Source of the DNA: Channallabes apus
Lineage: Eukaryota; Chordata; Actinopteri; Siluriformes; Clariidae
Reading direction: 5' to 3'
DNA: 64,000 nt
Assembly: GCA_030522415.1 (NCBI GenBank)
Contig: CM060118.1
Span: 25,059,151-25,123,150 of the forward strand
Below are positions 47,721-60,100 of this stretch, one piece after another. Position 1 is the first letter of the stretch. The number at the start of each line of letters is the position of its first letter. The notes beneath the pieces were generated by a model, which was not told the DNA's origin, did not search any database, and was given only the letters and a program-made list of their open reading frames with translations. The translations under genes were made by a program, and so were the position numbers.

Positions 47721-49395
47721 CAAGGGTGTAGATTTGGTCTGGACATTGGTGGGGACCTATGACTCAACCCCCCCCCCCCCCATGCCCTGCCCCACCCACC
47801 AACACCCCCACCCCAACTCCGTCCACGGAATTCATGTTTTTTTAATATGCTGCAAAATGCAAAATCACTTTACATTAACACTAGCAATGCTTCGATAGAT
47901 ATTAATCCACTCGAAATGCAATTCATTAAGTTAAATTAAGGAATAGTGTAATGTTAGTGGTTCCTGGTTAATAACATTTTATGACACTTCTGTTCACACA
48001 ACCAAATGTTCTAAGTGCAATATCTGATTATAATACACTTGTGCAACTTCTTTTCCCTTACACTACAGTTCTAATGCAATATGTAACTAAATTATGTGCC
48101 AGAGCTAATTCTATTCTATTTTACTTCTATTTATTGTTATTTTTCCTTAAATTTTTACATTTTTATTTCTTTAATTAAATTTTCCTGTCTAATATATATT
48201 TTTTCATAATCTAACTTTTCCTTGCTTCCCGGTAAATTAATCTGAGCAACTGCATAAGAGCAATTTCCATCTGGGATTAATAAAGTTCTTTGAATCTTGA
48301 ATCTTAAAGGAATGTTTAATAACTGACAAAAAGATAGTTTAATAAAGACTATTCTTTATTGAGCCATAGTGCAAATGAAACATCTCAAACATCAGTATAT
48401 ATAGAAGTAGATTACATCTAATCATGAACTACTGTTAGGTACCACACAACAGCTCAATGCCTATTGCTCCTATATGAAGGAGCCAAAAACATGCCTTCAC
48501 CTCTCGTTAACAGAAATAAACTGCTGACATATTTGTTTGACATCAATATTGTCCAGACTGTTCTGGCGGACATGGCATACAGCAGCATTGTTCAATCTCA
48601 TTTGTGTCATTGTTGATGCAGTCAGTGAATGCATTTTAAAAACTATTTGTGCGAAGTGTATTGTCTATTGGTGTGAACAAAACTCTAGCCATATGGCAAT
48701 ATTAGTGTGTAGCTTATCAATTTCTTTCACAAGACTGATTTCTGACAAACAGTCATTAGATTAATAGACTGACAGGGACCATATTTATACTTTTACATTT
48801 AGCTGTTTAATCTGCTGTTAGTTTTAAGTCCGTATTCACAGACTATAACCTGCCCTGCTGTAATGAATGTTCGTCAAAGGGGTAAAAAATAAATAAATAA
48901 ATAAATAAAACCACTAGCATTACCGTTAACTGTTGTCGTTACTTTGATGGACTTTGATGGATTCACTAGCGAGCTTGAAGTGACTTACAGTTTTCTTTGA
49001 AAAAAAAAGAAAAGTGCTCCTTATGCTCCTTATGTCCAGTTTCTTTTCTTTTCTTTTTTTTTTTTGCTGCCGCCTCCTCACATGTCAGTCACCCAACACA
49101 CCTTCTTGCACGGGAAAAAAAAAAATCCACTGCATTTGGCGCTGCTTGTTTCTGAATGCAGCCATAGCCTATCACATGATAGCAGGGAAAGGAACAGCCA
49201 ATCAAAATGTTCATATGTGTTTTGGGGGCGGGAGAACTCAAGGAGAGAACGTGATTTATCCCTTTCTGCGTGTCTAGGTTAATGTTGACAGAACGATTTT
49301 TTAAAGTGGATTAAATTATTGGTGGGGACATTTCAATGATCGGAGGGTATTGGTGGGGACACATCCCCTCCGTCCACCCTAAATCTACGCCCCTG
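47721..49395. mobile_element. hAT-like non-autonomous element with perfect 8-bp TSD
   Basis: Inverted ends CAAGGGTGTAGATTTGG / AAATCTACGCCCCTG, flanked by ACACACAT at 47713-47720 and 49396-49403. 1675 bp, poly(C) at 47769-47781, subterminal GTGGGGAC repeats, no transposase. A LINE 3' end is nested inside. Confidence 0.85.
47975..48310 (+). mobile_element. LINE 3' end nested in the hAT-like element
   Basis: Ends GGGATTAATAAAGTTCTTTG then TGAATCT repeats, the usual tail form of several fish non-LTR elements. No coding frame. Confidence 0.5.
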
Positions 49396-49659
49396 ACACA
49401 CATTAACTTCTAACCATAAAGCAAAATAACTGTGAAAATTAACCGGTAATCAGGTAAATAAATTCTTCCCATAGCATAATTTGTGCATGCAAGATAATAC
49501 ATCCTGTGAGTACAAGAACAACTTTATGGAATGTTTCAGTAGCAAATTCAGCCTTCAGGTGAAGTTGATATGGCAAAAGTTTAGTGGTAATGGAAGGAAT
49601 CTCCAGTGTTAGGAAATTTTAATAATCATTGGTACAGCTAAGATGAGCAATAAGGGTTT

Positions 49660-50095
49660 GTGCTTTCTGAAATCTAGACTGAATGCTCCTCCCTCCAATT
49701 CTAACCCTAATCCCATTCATTTTGAATGGGAACACACTTTCATTTATAACTCCCAAACGAAATGTCTGCCTGAAACAGGAGTGGTGGTTACTAATGAAGC
49801 TTTCCAATTATATCACCCACGTCTCTCTACAACCCTCCCTTTCCTGAGATATTGATACTGGAAAATGGGAGTGACACTAAACGATCGGGCATCCACTAAT
49901 TAGTAGAAATACCAAGTTTCAGCCCCCTAGGACTAAATCTAGACTGAATGCCCCCCCCCCCCCCCCCCCCCATTGGGGGCGCAAACTTTGTTTTTATCCC
50001 TATATTCTAACCCTACACTCATTTGGGGTCAAGCTTTCCAATGGTACCACCCATGTCTCTCTATGACCTTACGTTCCTGAGATACTATTTATGTT
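49660..50095 (+). repeat. tandemly duplicated unit, about 260 bp
   Basis: CTAGACTGAATGC at 49674 and 49937, and AAGCTTTCCAAT...CACCCA(C/T)GTCTCTCTA at 49797 and 50030, show two diverged tandem units. A run of about 25 C is at 49949-49971. Confidence 0.65.
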
Positions 50096-50769
50096 ACTAA
50101 TTAGACTCTATAGTTTTGAAATATTTACCATTTGCTATAAATTCACTTGCGGCCAACTGATACTGATCTTACCATTACCTACTAACTTGTTAACCTTTTA
50201 ACAAATTAATGTAAGCAAATTAGCAAACCAAAAGATGCCTACCATTGTACTGTATCTTTTGTTAAACTAGACAAAGGTCTTGTCCTCTAACTATAGGCAA
50301 AGAAATTCTTTAAATTCATAAGTCTTTGCTTACTCCAGCATATTGAGAAGTTTCCAGAGGAAGTGCCAGGGTGCTTTCCTTATGGTCGACTCTGCAGTCC
50401 GGAGTCATTTGCTGGAAAAGAGACCCTCAGGATTTTTTAAAATAATTTTGAAGGTCTAAATAAAATGTTGGGAGTTAAAGGTATGTTTTGTTTCTTGAAA
50501 TAGTAATTAAATTACATTTACTGAATTTCAATAGTACGACAGTAAAGTACACAATGTGCACTGGTATTGAACCCTAACTGATGCTGTCAATAGCTTCTGA
50601 TTTTTTAAACAACCTTGTCAGAAAACATATCCTGTGGTTGTTGCACAGATGTTACTCTGTTTCAGAATTGTTTCTCTGTTTCAAATATATTATTATCAGG
50701 GTCAAATTATTACAACTAAGGAGATACTATATACTGAAACTAATAAAATTGGGTTAAGAACTGTAAATC

Positions 50770-51190
50770 GCATTTTTAAAACATGGTAAACCATATCTTT
50801 GAGGAAGCCGGAAAAACATTGTATAAGCGTGAAATGATGCAACCGTCCTGCCCAGTGCCTACCATACAAACGTGTGGTGGTGCAGTATTATGATCTGGGG
50901 TTGCTTCTATTGGTCAGGTTTGCATTCAGCAACATTATGTGCCAAAAAAGGTCTTCCTTTCTGATATGTATGTAGTCAAGTACCAGGATTTATCAGGCTC
51001 AGAATGAGTGGTTTGAGGCGTCTGAGACATCATTTTCACACATGGATTTGCAACCAGAGGCCTGACTATAATACCATTGAGAATCGAAAAGGATTGAAAA
51101 ACGTTGTTACATTGCATAAGTTTATCAAAACAATGCCAGAGCCATTATCAAAGCTAAAAAAGTCCACTGAAATATTGGACATTGTGAATT
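50770..51190 (+). pseudogene. Tc1-like transposase relic, family K
   Basis: Reads CGGAVL/MIWGCFYWSG-like (50874-50915), NQRPDYNTIENRKGLKN (51050-51100; Glu-box region) and ends EPLSKLKKST. Decayed, no ends found. Confidence 0.6.
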
Positions 51191-51249
51191 CTTTTGGCTG
51201 TGTAGTGTAGAATATGCAAGAGAGGATACAGAAAGGCAATTGAGACATA

Positions 51250-52590
51250 AGGAAGAAACCTTAAGAGGAACAAAGGGACCACATACTCCACATTCGATTA
51301 GGATAATATAAATTACAGTATTCTTATACAGAAAAAAGGCAAAAAGCGCTTGGTATGAGTATACTGAGAATAGAAGTCTTAAGCATAGATTCCTTCAGCA
51401 TTTAATCACTACAGTGGGAATGTTTTTTTGTAGTGCAGTTACTAGACTTTACAGGTGAGGTCCAATCATTCGATCTGTATCATAAATGCAAATAGCTACA
51501 AGATAAGGAAGCAGGAGAAGCTGAACAGGAGTGGAATGCCAGTGTATTCCAGAGTATGTTGCCTAATGTCTACATATGTTCAAAAAGAGACTGGAATTTG
51601 TGCTCTTTAATCTTTGTCAAAGCAACACATGATAAAACAAAGGCCAACTGAGAGCTTATGTTAAGACTCCTGTCTGATCTCAAGTATGCATTTTGGAGTC
51701 AAGTAGACAGGCTGGAAGATTTAGTTAAGCGTCTCAGATGGTGAAGAATTGTCAGCAACTAAAGAGGGAATTGTAGTACTGTAGACAGAAAACATCATGC
51801 CAAATAAACTGTTAAATGTTTAATTAGGTATTTTTCTTAAACATTTTATATATGTAATTAATATGCAAGTATGAGCAGAGATTGGGCCTTGGAGACATCT
51901 TATTGATATCTTACAATAGTTAAATGCCTTTTAGGAGTCTATATCTAAAAGCACTTTGCATCTTGTTGCTTTGTGAATAGTATATAGTGTATTAAAATTA
52001 CTATTTGTCATGTGAAAGTATGCCACAGAATGTAGATTGTTATTTATATGGTTTAATGATAGTCTGTTATTTATACAGGGAAAATACTAAGGTATGACTG
52101 CAGCAGTGGCAGGATATGTAGTAAAAATCATTAAATAGCATCACAAAAATGTAAGCCACTTTTATCAGAAAACTGAGACAACTGGACAATTTGTGTTAAA
52201 GTTAAATCAAGCGTTAACCAATTATTTTTTCTCGTAGTAATGTCACAAAACAAGATTTCAAACACTGAATTATCACTATATTGCCACAGCATATTTATAC
52301 TCACTTGTAATTGAGAAGTTTACATACTTAAGGTCACGTTTGTTTCATGACAACACAAAAGTCATAGTTTGTGTATGCTTATTTTAATTTTGAGCCAACA
52401 AGCCATTTAGGCTTAGCTTAAAAATACACAAATTTAAATCTCCCATGATTATTTGAAACAAACTATATTACAATTATTAAGTTACTACTGTACCGAAATC
52501 AGGTACTGATATATTATATGAACACAATCGTGTTAAAAAAAAGAAAGAAAAAAAAACCTTCTGTGTTCACATATTTTCTGCTTTTACTCC
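51250..52590. other. no gene recognised
   Basis: AT-rich intergenic DNA between ipmk and cisd1. Confidence 0.45.
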
Positions 52591-52871
52591 CACTCATCTT
52601 CTATACCGCTTTATCCTGTATTCAGGGTCACAGGTACCTGGAGCCTATCCCAGGAGACTTCAGGCATGAGGCAGACACCTTGAACAGGGTGCAAATTCAT
52701 CGCAGGGCACACACACACACACACACTCTCTCATTCACACACAACGGGCAATTTGGGAAAGCCAATTAGCCCGACCTGCATATCTTTGGACTGTGGGAGG
52801 AAACCGGAGTACCCGGAGGAAACCCACCAAGCACAGGGAGGACATGCAAACTCCATGCACAGAGACGGGAA
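52591..52871 (-). repeat. SINE family 1, 5' truncated
   Basis: Tail and body match 39128-39486; the copy stops at GAGACGGGAAC, so the tRNA head is missing. Confidence 0.85.
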
Positions 52872-53501
52872 CTGCTTTTATAATATTTGTATACATTTTT
52901 ATTTTTCACAACTCAAATGTTATCAGGGCCTTCTTGGTACAACATAAATAAGTCTTATAGTTCAGCCTAAATAAGATTTTGATTTTCCATTTTGTCACTA
53001 GCTTGGTCTTAGGGTTTTTTTTTTTTTAAGATTATAGAATGGGACATTCTGCAAAGAAACATACAAAACTGTGATCCAGATCCAAACACACACACATTAC
53101 CCGTTTCTTTTAGTTCATGTACCTTTTTGGTTCATTTATTTTCATGGCTTTCAAATATACACTTTGTCATGCCACATTGACCCATAATTGCTTTTGTCAA
53201 CACTGGTTACAGCAATTTCACCAAGCCTTGATCAGTTGACAAGCAGCTAGGAATCAGTACAAGAATCAGAAAAGTGTAGTGCTAAATGTTGGGGGAAACC
53301 TCAAAATATAAACCTGCACTAAGACAAGAAGAGAGAATAAGACCATGATTCATGATGAACATTCAGACACATGCAGCTTTTGCAAGATAAGCTAAAAATC
53401 ATAACAAGCTTAGTCAAAAATGTGAGGCAAACATATACTAATCTCTGTCAGTGCTTCAATGAGATTGCAAACACCCAATCTAAATACATCAACTCTCACA
53501 C

Positions 53502-54568
53502 TCATGCCTCTTTTCTTTTAATGACCAATGGGCCTACATTATCTCCAGTCTCTTGATTGTGTTTTGCATGGGCACCATCACAGTATGGAAACTGAAAGAC
53601 AAAAACAATAAAATAAAGGTTCAGTCATTTTTCAGGTTCAGTCATTTTGCACAGTTGTTATTTTTGCAGGATGTTACACATACAGTAAGGCACTGACTTA
53701 ATGAGCACATTTTGCAACATCTATATAACAATATATACTGTACAGAAGTAGAAAAAATTAGTAAGTAAAACCTTTGTTTTAAATTTTAACGATTGGAATT
53801 TATACCACATTAAAAAAAAAATCCAGGATCTCAAAATATTAGAATATTTCCTAATATTAATCAAAAAAAGGATTTACAATACCGAAATGTCAAACCTCAA
53901 AAGTATTTGAAGTTATGCACTCAGTACCCTTTTTTATAAACTGCTTTAATACAGGCCAGGTTGCATAGATAGCAGCCATCACCTAATCTGTTTTGGGTTG
54001 AATGTTTTTTCTCTCTCTTTTGACACTACCCCATAGATTTACTATAGATAAATCTATAGTACCATAGATTTAGGTCAGGCTAGAAAAAGGAAAAGCCTGA
54101 TGTATGGTTGCCTTGACAAAACATAGTGAACCAACACCAGCAAATGACATGATATCTCACATCACTGGGACTGTGTAAACTTCACACTGGATTTCAAGCA
54201 ACTTCAAAATGTTAAATGCAACTTTTTTCCTTTGATGCTTTATTCAATGTCTTGATACTGGGAACATAACAGTTTTAGCCCATTTCCTAAAGATGTCCAT
54301 GTTGTGGCTCTTGATGCTCCAGCCTCACTCCACTCCTTGTGAAGCTCTCAAATCAGCTTTGATGTGGACCTTTTCTTACCACACTCTTTTCATTCCCTTT
54401 TCATAGATATGCTTCTGTGAACTTTCAGTGATGACCTTCTGTAGCTTTCCCTACTTTGTGGAGAGTGTCTTATGGAACCTAAAGTTACACTATATTTATA
54501 GTACTATGCAAAAGTTTTAGGCAGATGTGAATAAATGCTGTAAACCGAGAATGATTTCAAACATACAC

Positions 54569-54617
<49 letters not shown>

Positions 54618-55869
54618 ATTTACGAAATAAAAAGTGAGCGAACATCAGAAAAATCAAAATCAAATTACTATTTGGTGTGACTACTATTTGGAGGTGTCTG
54701 ATTGGGTCTGCAGCAGGACAAAGACCCCAAACATACAGCTAATGTCTTGAATTCTCAAGTGAACATCTATAACAAATTTGGAAATAATATCAAAGTACTG
54801 CAGAGTCTATCCTCAGCCAGATCCAACAGGTTTTAAAGTATAAAGGCGTTCATACTATGTAGTGATTGATGGAGAGCTATTTGGTTGCATAAAATAAGTT
54901 TGTCTTATTATCTCAATTGTCATTATTTTTAATTTATCACTTATTTTTGTCTTTTGTCTCAATACGTATGACCACTTATAGTATTTGTGTGGTTTTAGAA
55001 AGCTACCAGTTTTAACTGAAGCATAATAATTTCATTCATTGTTCTCGCTCCCAGTGTTTTGTTCATCTCCCTGGTAGACACCGGTGACTGGCAGAAGCTG
55101 TAAGTCGAGTTGTCAGTAGAAAGCCATTTTGGCACCGATCCAGATAATAGTCAAGTTCTGCCTGATTTACTGTGAGTTACCTTTTTAGATCTCCAACACC
55201 TACAGTAGACAGCCTTATCACCCAGGTCCTCGATGTCAAAAGCATGTACCACTTTGGGGTTGTCTTTCTGGAGGTCCAGGTTCACTTTTGGCTTGACGCA
55301 TTTGTCTTTGGAGAAGAATGTTTTGTGGATCATGAAGCCGACAGCCACAGCTCCAGCAGTGACAGACAGAGCTGTCAGCACTTCACCTGTTGAACACCAG
55401 CGGCGCTGTTAATATTATGTAAACATGAATATGCAGCTTTAATGTGAGCTCGCGCCTCAGACACGAGCCCCTTCACTTCACTTCTACGAAAATCTTCTTC
55501 TTTTTCTTCTACTTCTTTCAGTAGCACCATTATTATTATTATTATTATTATTATAAACGAATCACGTCTGTTGCAAACAGAACTGTTTGTCATATGAAGG
55601 GAGTTTTACACTTCGTCACTAAATTAAGCTGAAATCAGGTATAACTAGAAATTTATATTAATTATTATTTTTATTTAAATCTTAAAATAAAACAGGTTGT
55701 TCACACAAGGCGGACTGACACACGACACGAGCAGCCATGGGAGTTACCTTTAAGTCAACTATACATATAAAGGTCATTAACAGGGTACCTGTACAGCTCC
55801 ACGTTTAACATAGTATATGCACAAATTTAATAAAATATTACCTTTAGACAATGTTGGTGAGCTACTCAT
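53502..55869 (-). CDS. cisd1: CDGSH iron-sulphur domain protein 1 (mitoNEET), complete, three exons
   Basis: MitoNEET is a dimeric outer mitochondrial membrane protein carrying a 2Fe-2S cluster. Exons are 55869-55842 (MSSSPTLSK plus one base), 55386-55181 and 53591-53502, phases agreeing, GT-AG borders, total 107 aa (human 108). Residues about 11-31 form one hydrophobic N-terminal anchor segment. The cluster ligands are visible as YCRCWRSKK (C71, C73) across the exon 2 to 3 junction followed by FPYCDGAH (C82, H86), the CxCx2Sx3PxCDGxH pattern of the family. The C-terminus continues [12 protein letters not shown] and stops at 53502. A possible poly(A) signal (AATAAA on the minus strand) lies at 53135-53140. 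The gene points toward the 5' end of ipmk and away from dhx57. The second intron contains two Tc1-type relics and an (AT)n tract. Confidence 0.96.
53818..54480 (-). pseudogene. Tc1 relic, family D (cisd1 intron 2)
   Basis: Minus-strand scraps match the family-D element: GCAAATGACATGATATCTCA region and CTCCACTCCTTGTGAAGCTC, which is the DNA complementary to the AKSWTE-type segment of that transposase. Heavily deleted. Confidence 0.6.
54505..54870 (+). pseudogene. Tc1-like relic with CAAAAGTTTTAGGCAG end (cisd1 intron 2)
   Basis: End-like TGCAAAAGTTTTAGGCAG at 54507-54524, an (AT)n tract at 54575-54614, then CTGCAGCAGGACAAAGACCC-like coding ([11 protein letters not shown] box). Frame destroyed. 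Confidence 0.55.
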
Positions 55870-57167
55870 GTCGAAGAGTCAGGCACCCCAAGAGACTGAA
55901 ACGTGAAAAACCCTCAATTGTCCTTTTCGAAAGGCTAATGACCCATATTTTAAAGCGCCTCCAAGGTGGGTGGATCATTCACGCGAAACAATGCTGCAAA
56001 AATATGCGCATACGAGACCAATAAAAGTCCCTGAGACACAAAAAAATTTTCATTAAAAAACGAGATGCAGTGCAGCCGGTGTTCATAGAAAATGCAACAT
56101 GTGTTTAAAAAAAAAAGAAATATAAATATATATTAAAAATAATAAATTATGCTGCGTTTTTTTTTCATGAGATTATCAAATGGTGAATGTCGTATCTATT
56201 TTTATTAGACATTATTTGAGGTATTATTTCAGATGTGCCGGTGTCAGAATGTTTAAAATGTATGGAATGAAAAAAACTAGTATTATATAATTGTATATAA
56301 TTATTAGGGGCATAGAAACAACACAAGCAATGAAAAAACGATTTTTGACAACAAATGACTCTTATTTTGAATTTCAGGTTCACGTGTGTGAACCGGAAGC
56401 AGTGTCAATGCCGGTGCCAGAAATTATACTCTTTCCTGCACAACTGATGATCTGTTCTGTTTAGGAAGCTGTTGCTCGGGATGGTTTGTATGTATCATTT
56501 CGTCATTTTGTCCTGGGATGTTTTTATAAACAGTTGACAGTTACGAAAAGCTCGAGCTAGTCAAAAACAAAACTCGATATTAAGTGGTAGAGGACGAGAA
56601 TGGCTTTGTTGGTCATCCCTGTACAATGCACTTTTATGGTCATGCCAGTAAGATGACATACTGTATTATGACTCTGCATGGCATGCTGGAGCTCTCTGAC
56701 GCAATTATTCAGCAGCATTCAAAGTATAGTTGTTTTTTTTTAATCGAAAAGTCCAAACTGATTACTTTGGACTGGAGAGATCGCCTATATGTCACGTGAT
56801 GTTGACGTACTCGAGAGATGCACTATATTGACAAAAGTATTTGGCCAGACATGTTAATTATTGAATTCAGGTTTTGATCAGGCCTCTATATTTCCAGTGT
56901 AGGGCAATCTTAATGCATCAACATTCCAAGAGATCTTGGACAATGATATGCTTCCATCGTTGTAGCAACAGTTTGGGGAAGGCCCATTTTTATTAAAAAA
57001 AACAAAGCAAGGACTATAAAGACATGGTTTGACAAGTTCGGTGTGGATGAGCTTTTCTGGCCCGTACAGAGCCCTGACATCAACCCCATAGAGTAACTTT
57101 GAGACAAACTGGTATGTACAAGCTGACTTCACTAGTAAGATGTACATGTCTCATTCTCTTTTGCAGG
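55870..57167. promoter_or_regulatory. divergent intergenic region between cisd1 and dhx57
   Basis: cisd1 starts leftward at 55869 and dhx57 coding starts rightward at 57178, so this 1.3-kb interval must hold both promoters. No TATA box is evident for either gene. A CCGGAAG ETS-type motif is at 56393-56399, next to a CACGTG E-box at about 56381-56386, which is a plausible start region for dhx57 because a non-coding first exon is required. A decayed Tc1-type relic occupies 56816-57118, inside what would be dhx57 intron 1. Promoter assignment is inference from gene positions and motifs. Confidence 0.5.
56816..57118 (+). pseudogene. Tc1-type relic, family J
   Basis: End-like CACTATATTGACAAAAGTAT, then near 57020-57095 a remnant reading KTWFDKFGVDELFWPVQS then PDINPIE. 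Most of the transposase is deleted. Confidence 0.65.
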
Positions 57168-57177
57168 CTGAAAGGAC

Positions 57178-60100
57178 ATGAGTGGGAGAAGAAAAGCAAA
57201 ACCCAACCGGGGTGGAGGACGCTTTAATAAGGGTGGAGGTAGAGGAGGAGGAGGAGGAGGAAAAGCATTTGGTGACTTGGAAGATGATTTTAGCCTAGAT
57301 CTTGGACCAAGTCCGTCTACCAAACCTCCCTCTAAAGGAAGAGGACGTGGAGCTTTTACAAGCAGAGGCCATGGGGGAAGTAGAGGAAGGGGACGAGGCA
57401 GCTCTCAGCGTTTTTTCAGAGATGACTCCAGGAATGGCAAGGAAGGGCGAGATCAAGTTAAATCTGACCAATTCAAGCTGCCACTACAGAAGATACATAT
57501 GACATCAGAAAATCGGCTACAAGTAAAGGAATTACTGAAGGAACTTCAGAGTCAGGAGTATAATACTCCAAACAGGTTAGTGACTTCAGTATATGGACAT
57601 GTATCTATCACCTGTTAATGGTTAAAACATTAAGAGCGGAAGGTCCTGGGTTCAAACCCCAGCACCACCAAGTTTCCACAACTGGGACCTTGAGTAAGGC
57701 CCTTACTCCTCAACAACTCAGATGTAAAATGAAACAAATGTAAGTCTCTCTGGATAAGTGCATCTGCCAAATACTTTCATTATAATCGCTAAATTAATGA
57801 TTATAACTGAAAACCACATGACTAGGAAATCAAATCTAAACCTAGGCAGAAGTTTTGAGGAGTTGCTTTTTTGAATTCACGTTGGCTCATTTATGTTTTT
57901 TGTTTGTTTGGTTGTTTGTTTGTTTTACTCAGTGGCTCAGACTGTGAGGATGAGGAAGATGAGGAAGAGTATGATGAGCTTGACCACCGTGAAGATGGTC
58001 AGTTCTGGATCACTCAGGACAATGGTGTTGCATGTGCGGAAGAAGGTGTCTATGAAGAAGACAGTGAGGAGGAAACGTCTGTAAAACCAGAACCTGTTGT
58101 TTCCCTGTTTGCCTTAGGCACACTCTGCAGGTACTGTACTGTACTCATGGTCTCTGTGTATCAGTGTATTTTAACATTTTAAGTCATGCTTTAGCCATAA
58201 GCAGTATATTAATCACACTGTTGAAGATTTGTAATTTAATGACACCTGAATTTAATACGTTAGGATTGAAATAATTCCACTGCTCTGATGTGTCAAAATA
58301 AATCACAATTTAAATGTTTTTTTATTTTTTTGCCATGTTAATATGATTGAGTTAATATGTGTTATGTACAAGCAATGGAAACAGAATCTTGTACAATATA
58401 ACTGTTTAATTTTGCCCGGTTAATTTCTAGATTTTTAACAATGCTTTTACGTTTGCTTGTGTTAGGTATGGCTTTGACCGAGAGCGTAGTAGACAAGCTC
58501 TGGAAGCAGCAGAGCGCAGTGGGCATGGAGAAGTCGGAGCAACGCTGGAGCTCCTTCTCTCTCAGATGTTCACTGAACGGTTTGGCTCGGCCGCTCTTGA
58601 CCTTCAGGTTCCAGACCCTCCGTCACATGAGGAATGCATGGCCCTGCGCCAGGAGGAAGCAGTTGCACTAACCGCCATTTATGGAGAGCGCTTCTGCGAG
58701 AGAATTAGTGGCCGTGTCTGGACCATCCACTTGGATCTGCTTTGGGTGACCGAAGGCCGTAGAAGCAACTCGGATTTAACCAGGAAAGGACAGGTGAAAG
58801 GGGCGTCATCCACTCAGGTGTGCAAATTCTACTTAAAAGGATCGGGATGTAAATTTGGGAAGCAATGCCGTTTCAAACATCAAAGACCAACAGAGTCTAG
58901 CCATCACAGTGACCCGTATGGGCCGAGCCAGCCTGGTTTCAGTAGCACTGATAGCCCTGTTTATCAGCTGGAGGTCCGCTTTCCTCTGGGAAACCGCTAT
59001 CCCTTTCAGCCACCGTTAGCTGCCTTCAGTACCACAGATGAGGCAATCTCTGGAGCAGGACGCCTTAGCGTGACTGAATATCTCTTTGGCCAGTCACTTT
59101 CAGCTGCACAAGAGGGTGAGCCTGTGGTCTACACACTCATCTCCTGTCTTGAGGAAGATGGGCCAGTCAGAGAGCTCCTTCGGGTTCCACATCACAAGTA
59201 TAGTGCTCCACCCCCTGTCTTGGCTCCACCCACCATTACTGCAACAAGAACTCGTAGCGCAAAGTGCAACTCAACCGACAGTACACCGAGCAGTACAGCA
59301 GTTTCCAAACGATTCACTAATACAGCCCAGAATACCGACTTCACAGTCAGGCATGCAGAAGGTAAGATAACTGCTGTTTAAGCTCATCGTATTCAGAGTC
59401 TCTGAAAGAAAATGAATTATGAATTATTATCTGAGGACACTTGTGTCGTAAACCAATGAATAAATTATGTACTTACCTATAAGAATGTCCTACATCTTAT
59501 TATCTAAAGTATGTGTGAAGGTCTTTAAAATATTACTGTTCCATGACTAGATTAAACCCTTTAAGAATAAGAATGAAAATTAAATTTTTTCCACAAATGT
59601 GATTATATCAGGAAAGTACTTGAAAATAAATGATACTATGAATGTGGAAATAACCCATCACTGCAAACACTTGACATGATCATAATCACTTTTCATTAAT
59701 ATCCTTTACATAATTCTGTAATAACGGCGACAAGCATAACTTTCATGATTATACACAAAAATTAATTCAGTCACATAGAATCGTCCGATCCCTCCATCTG
59801 GATGTATTTTGAAAGCAGCATACATTTATTCTCCATGGTACTTGCCCTATAGATCACGGCTCCATGCAGCACACACAAGAAGTTCCACAGGTGTACTGTC
59901 AAGTAGGTTTACTGATAAATCTTAATGCTACAGCATATAAAAACATTCTAGACTATTGTTTGCTTCCAGCTTTGTGGCCTGGAGAAGGCCTACATATGGG
60001 TGTAATGCTCAGGTGACAACATATTTATGGCCATACGTTAACCATAACCATGGTCTATTTTTTATTCTTTTTTTTTTTTTATGTGAGAGAGAGTCAAAAA

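Noticed and set aside
55172..55393. Plus-strand 73-aa open frame
   Set aside because: Antisense of cisd1 exon 2.
57132..57323. Minus-strand proline-rich open frame
   Set aside because: Antisense of the Gly/Arg-rich first coding exon of dhx57.
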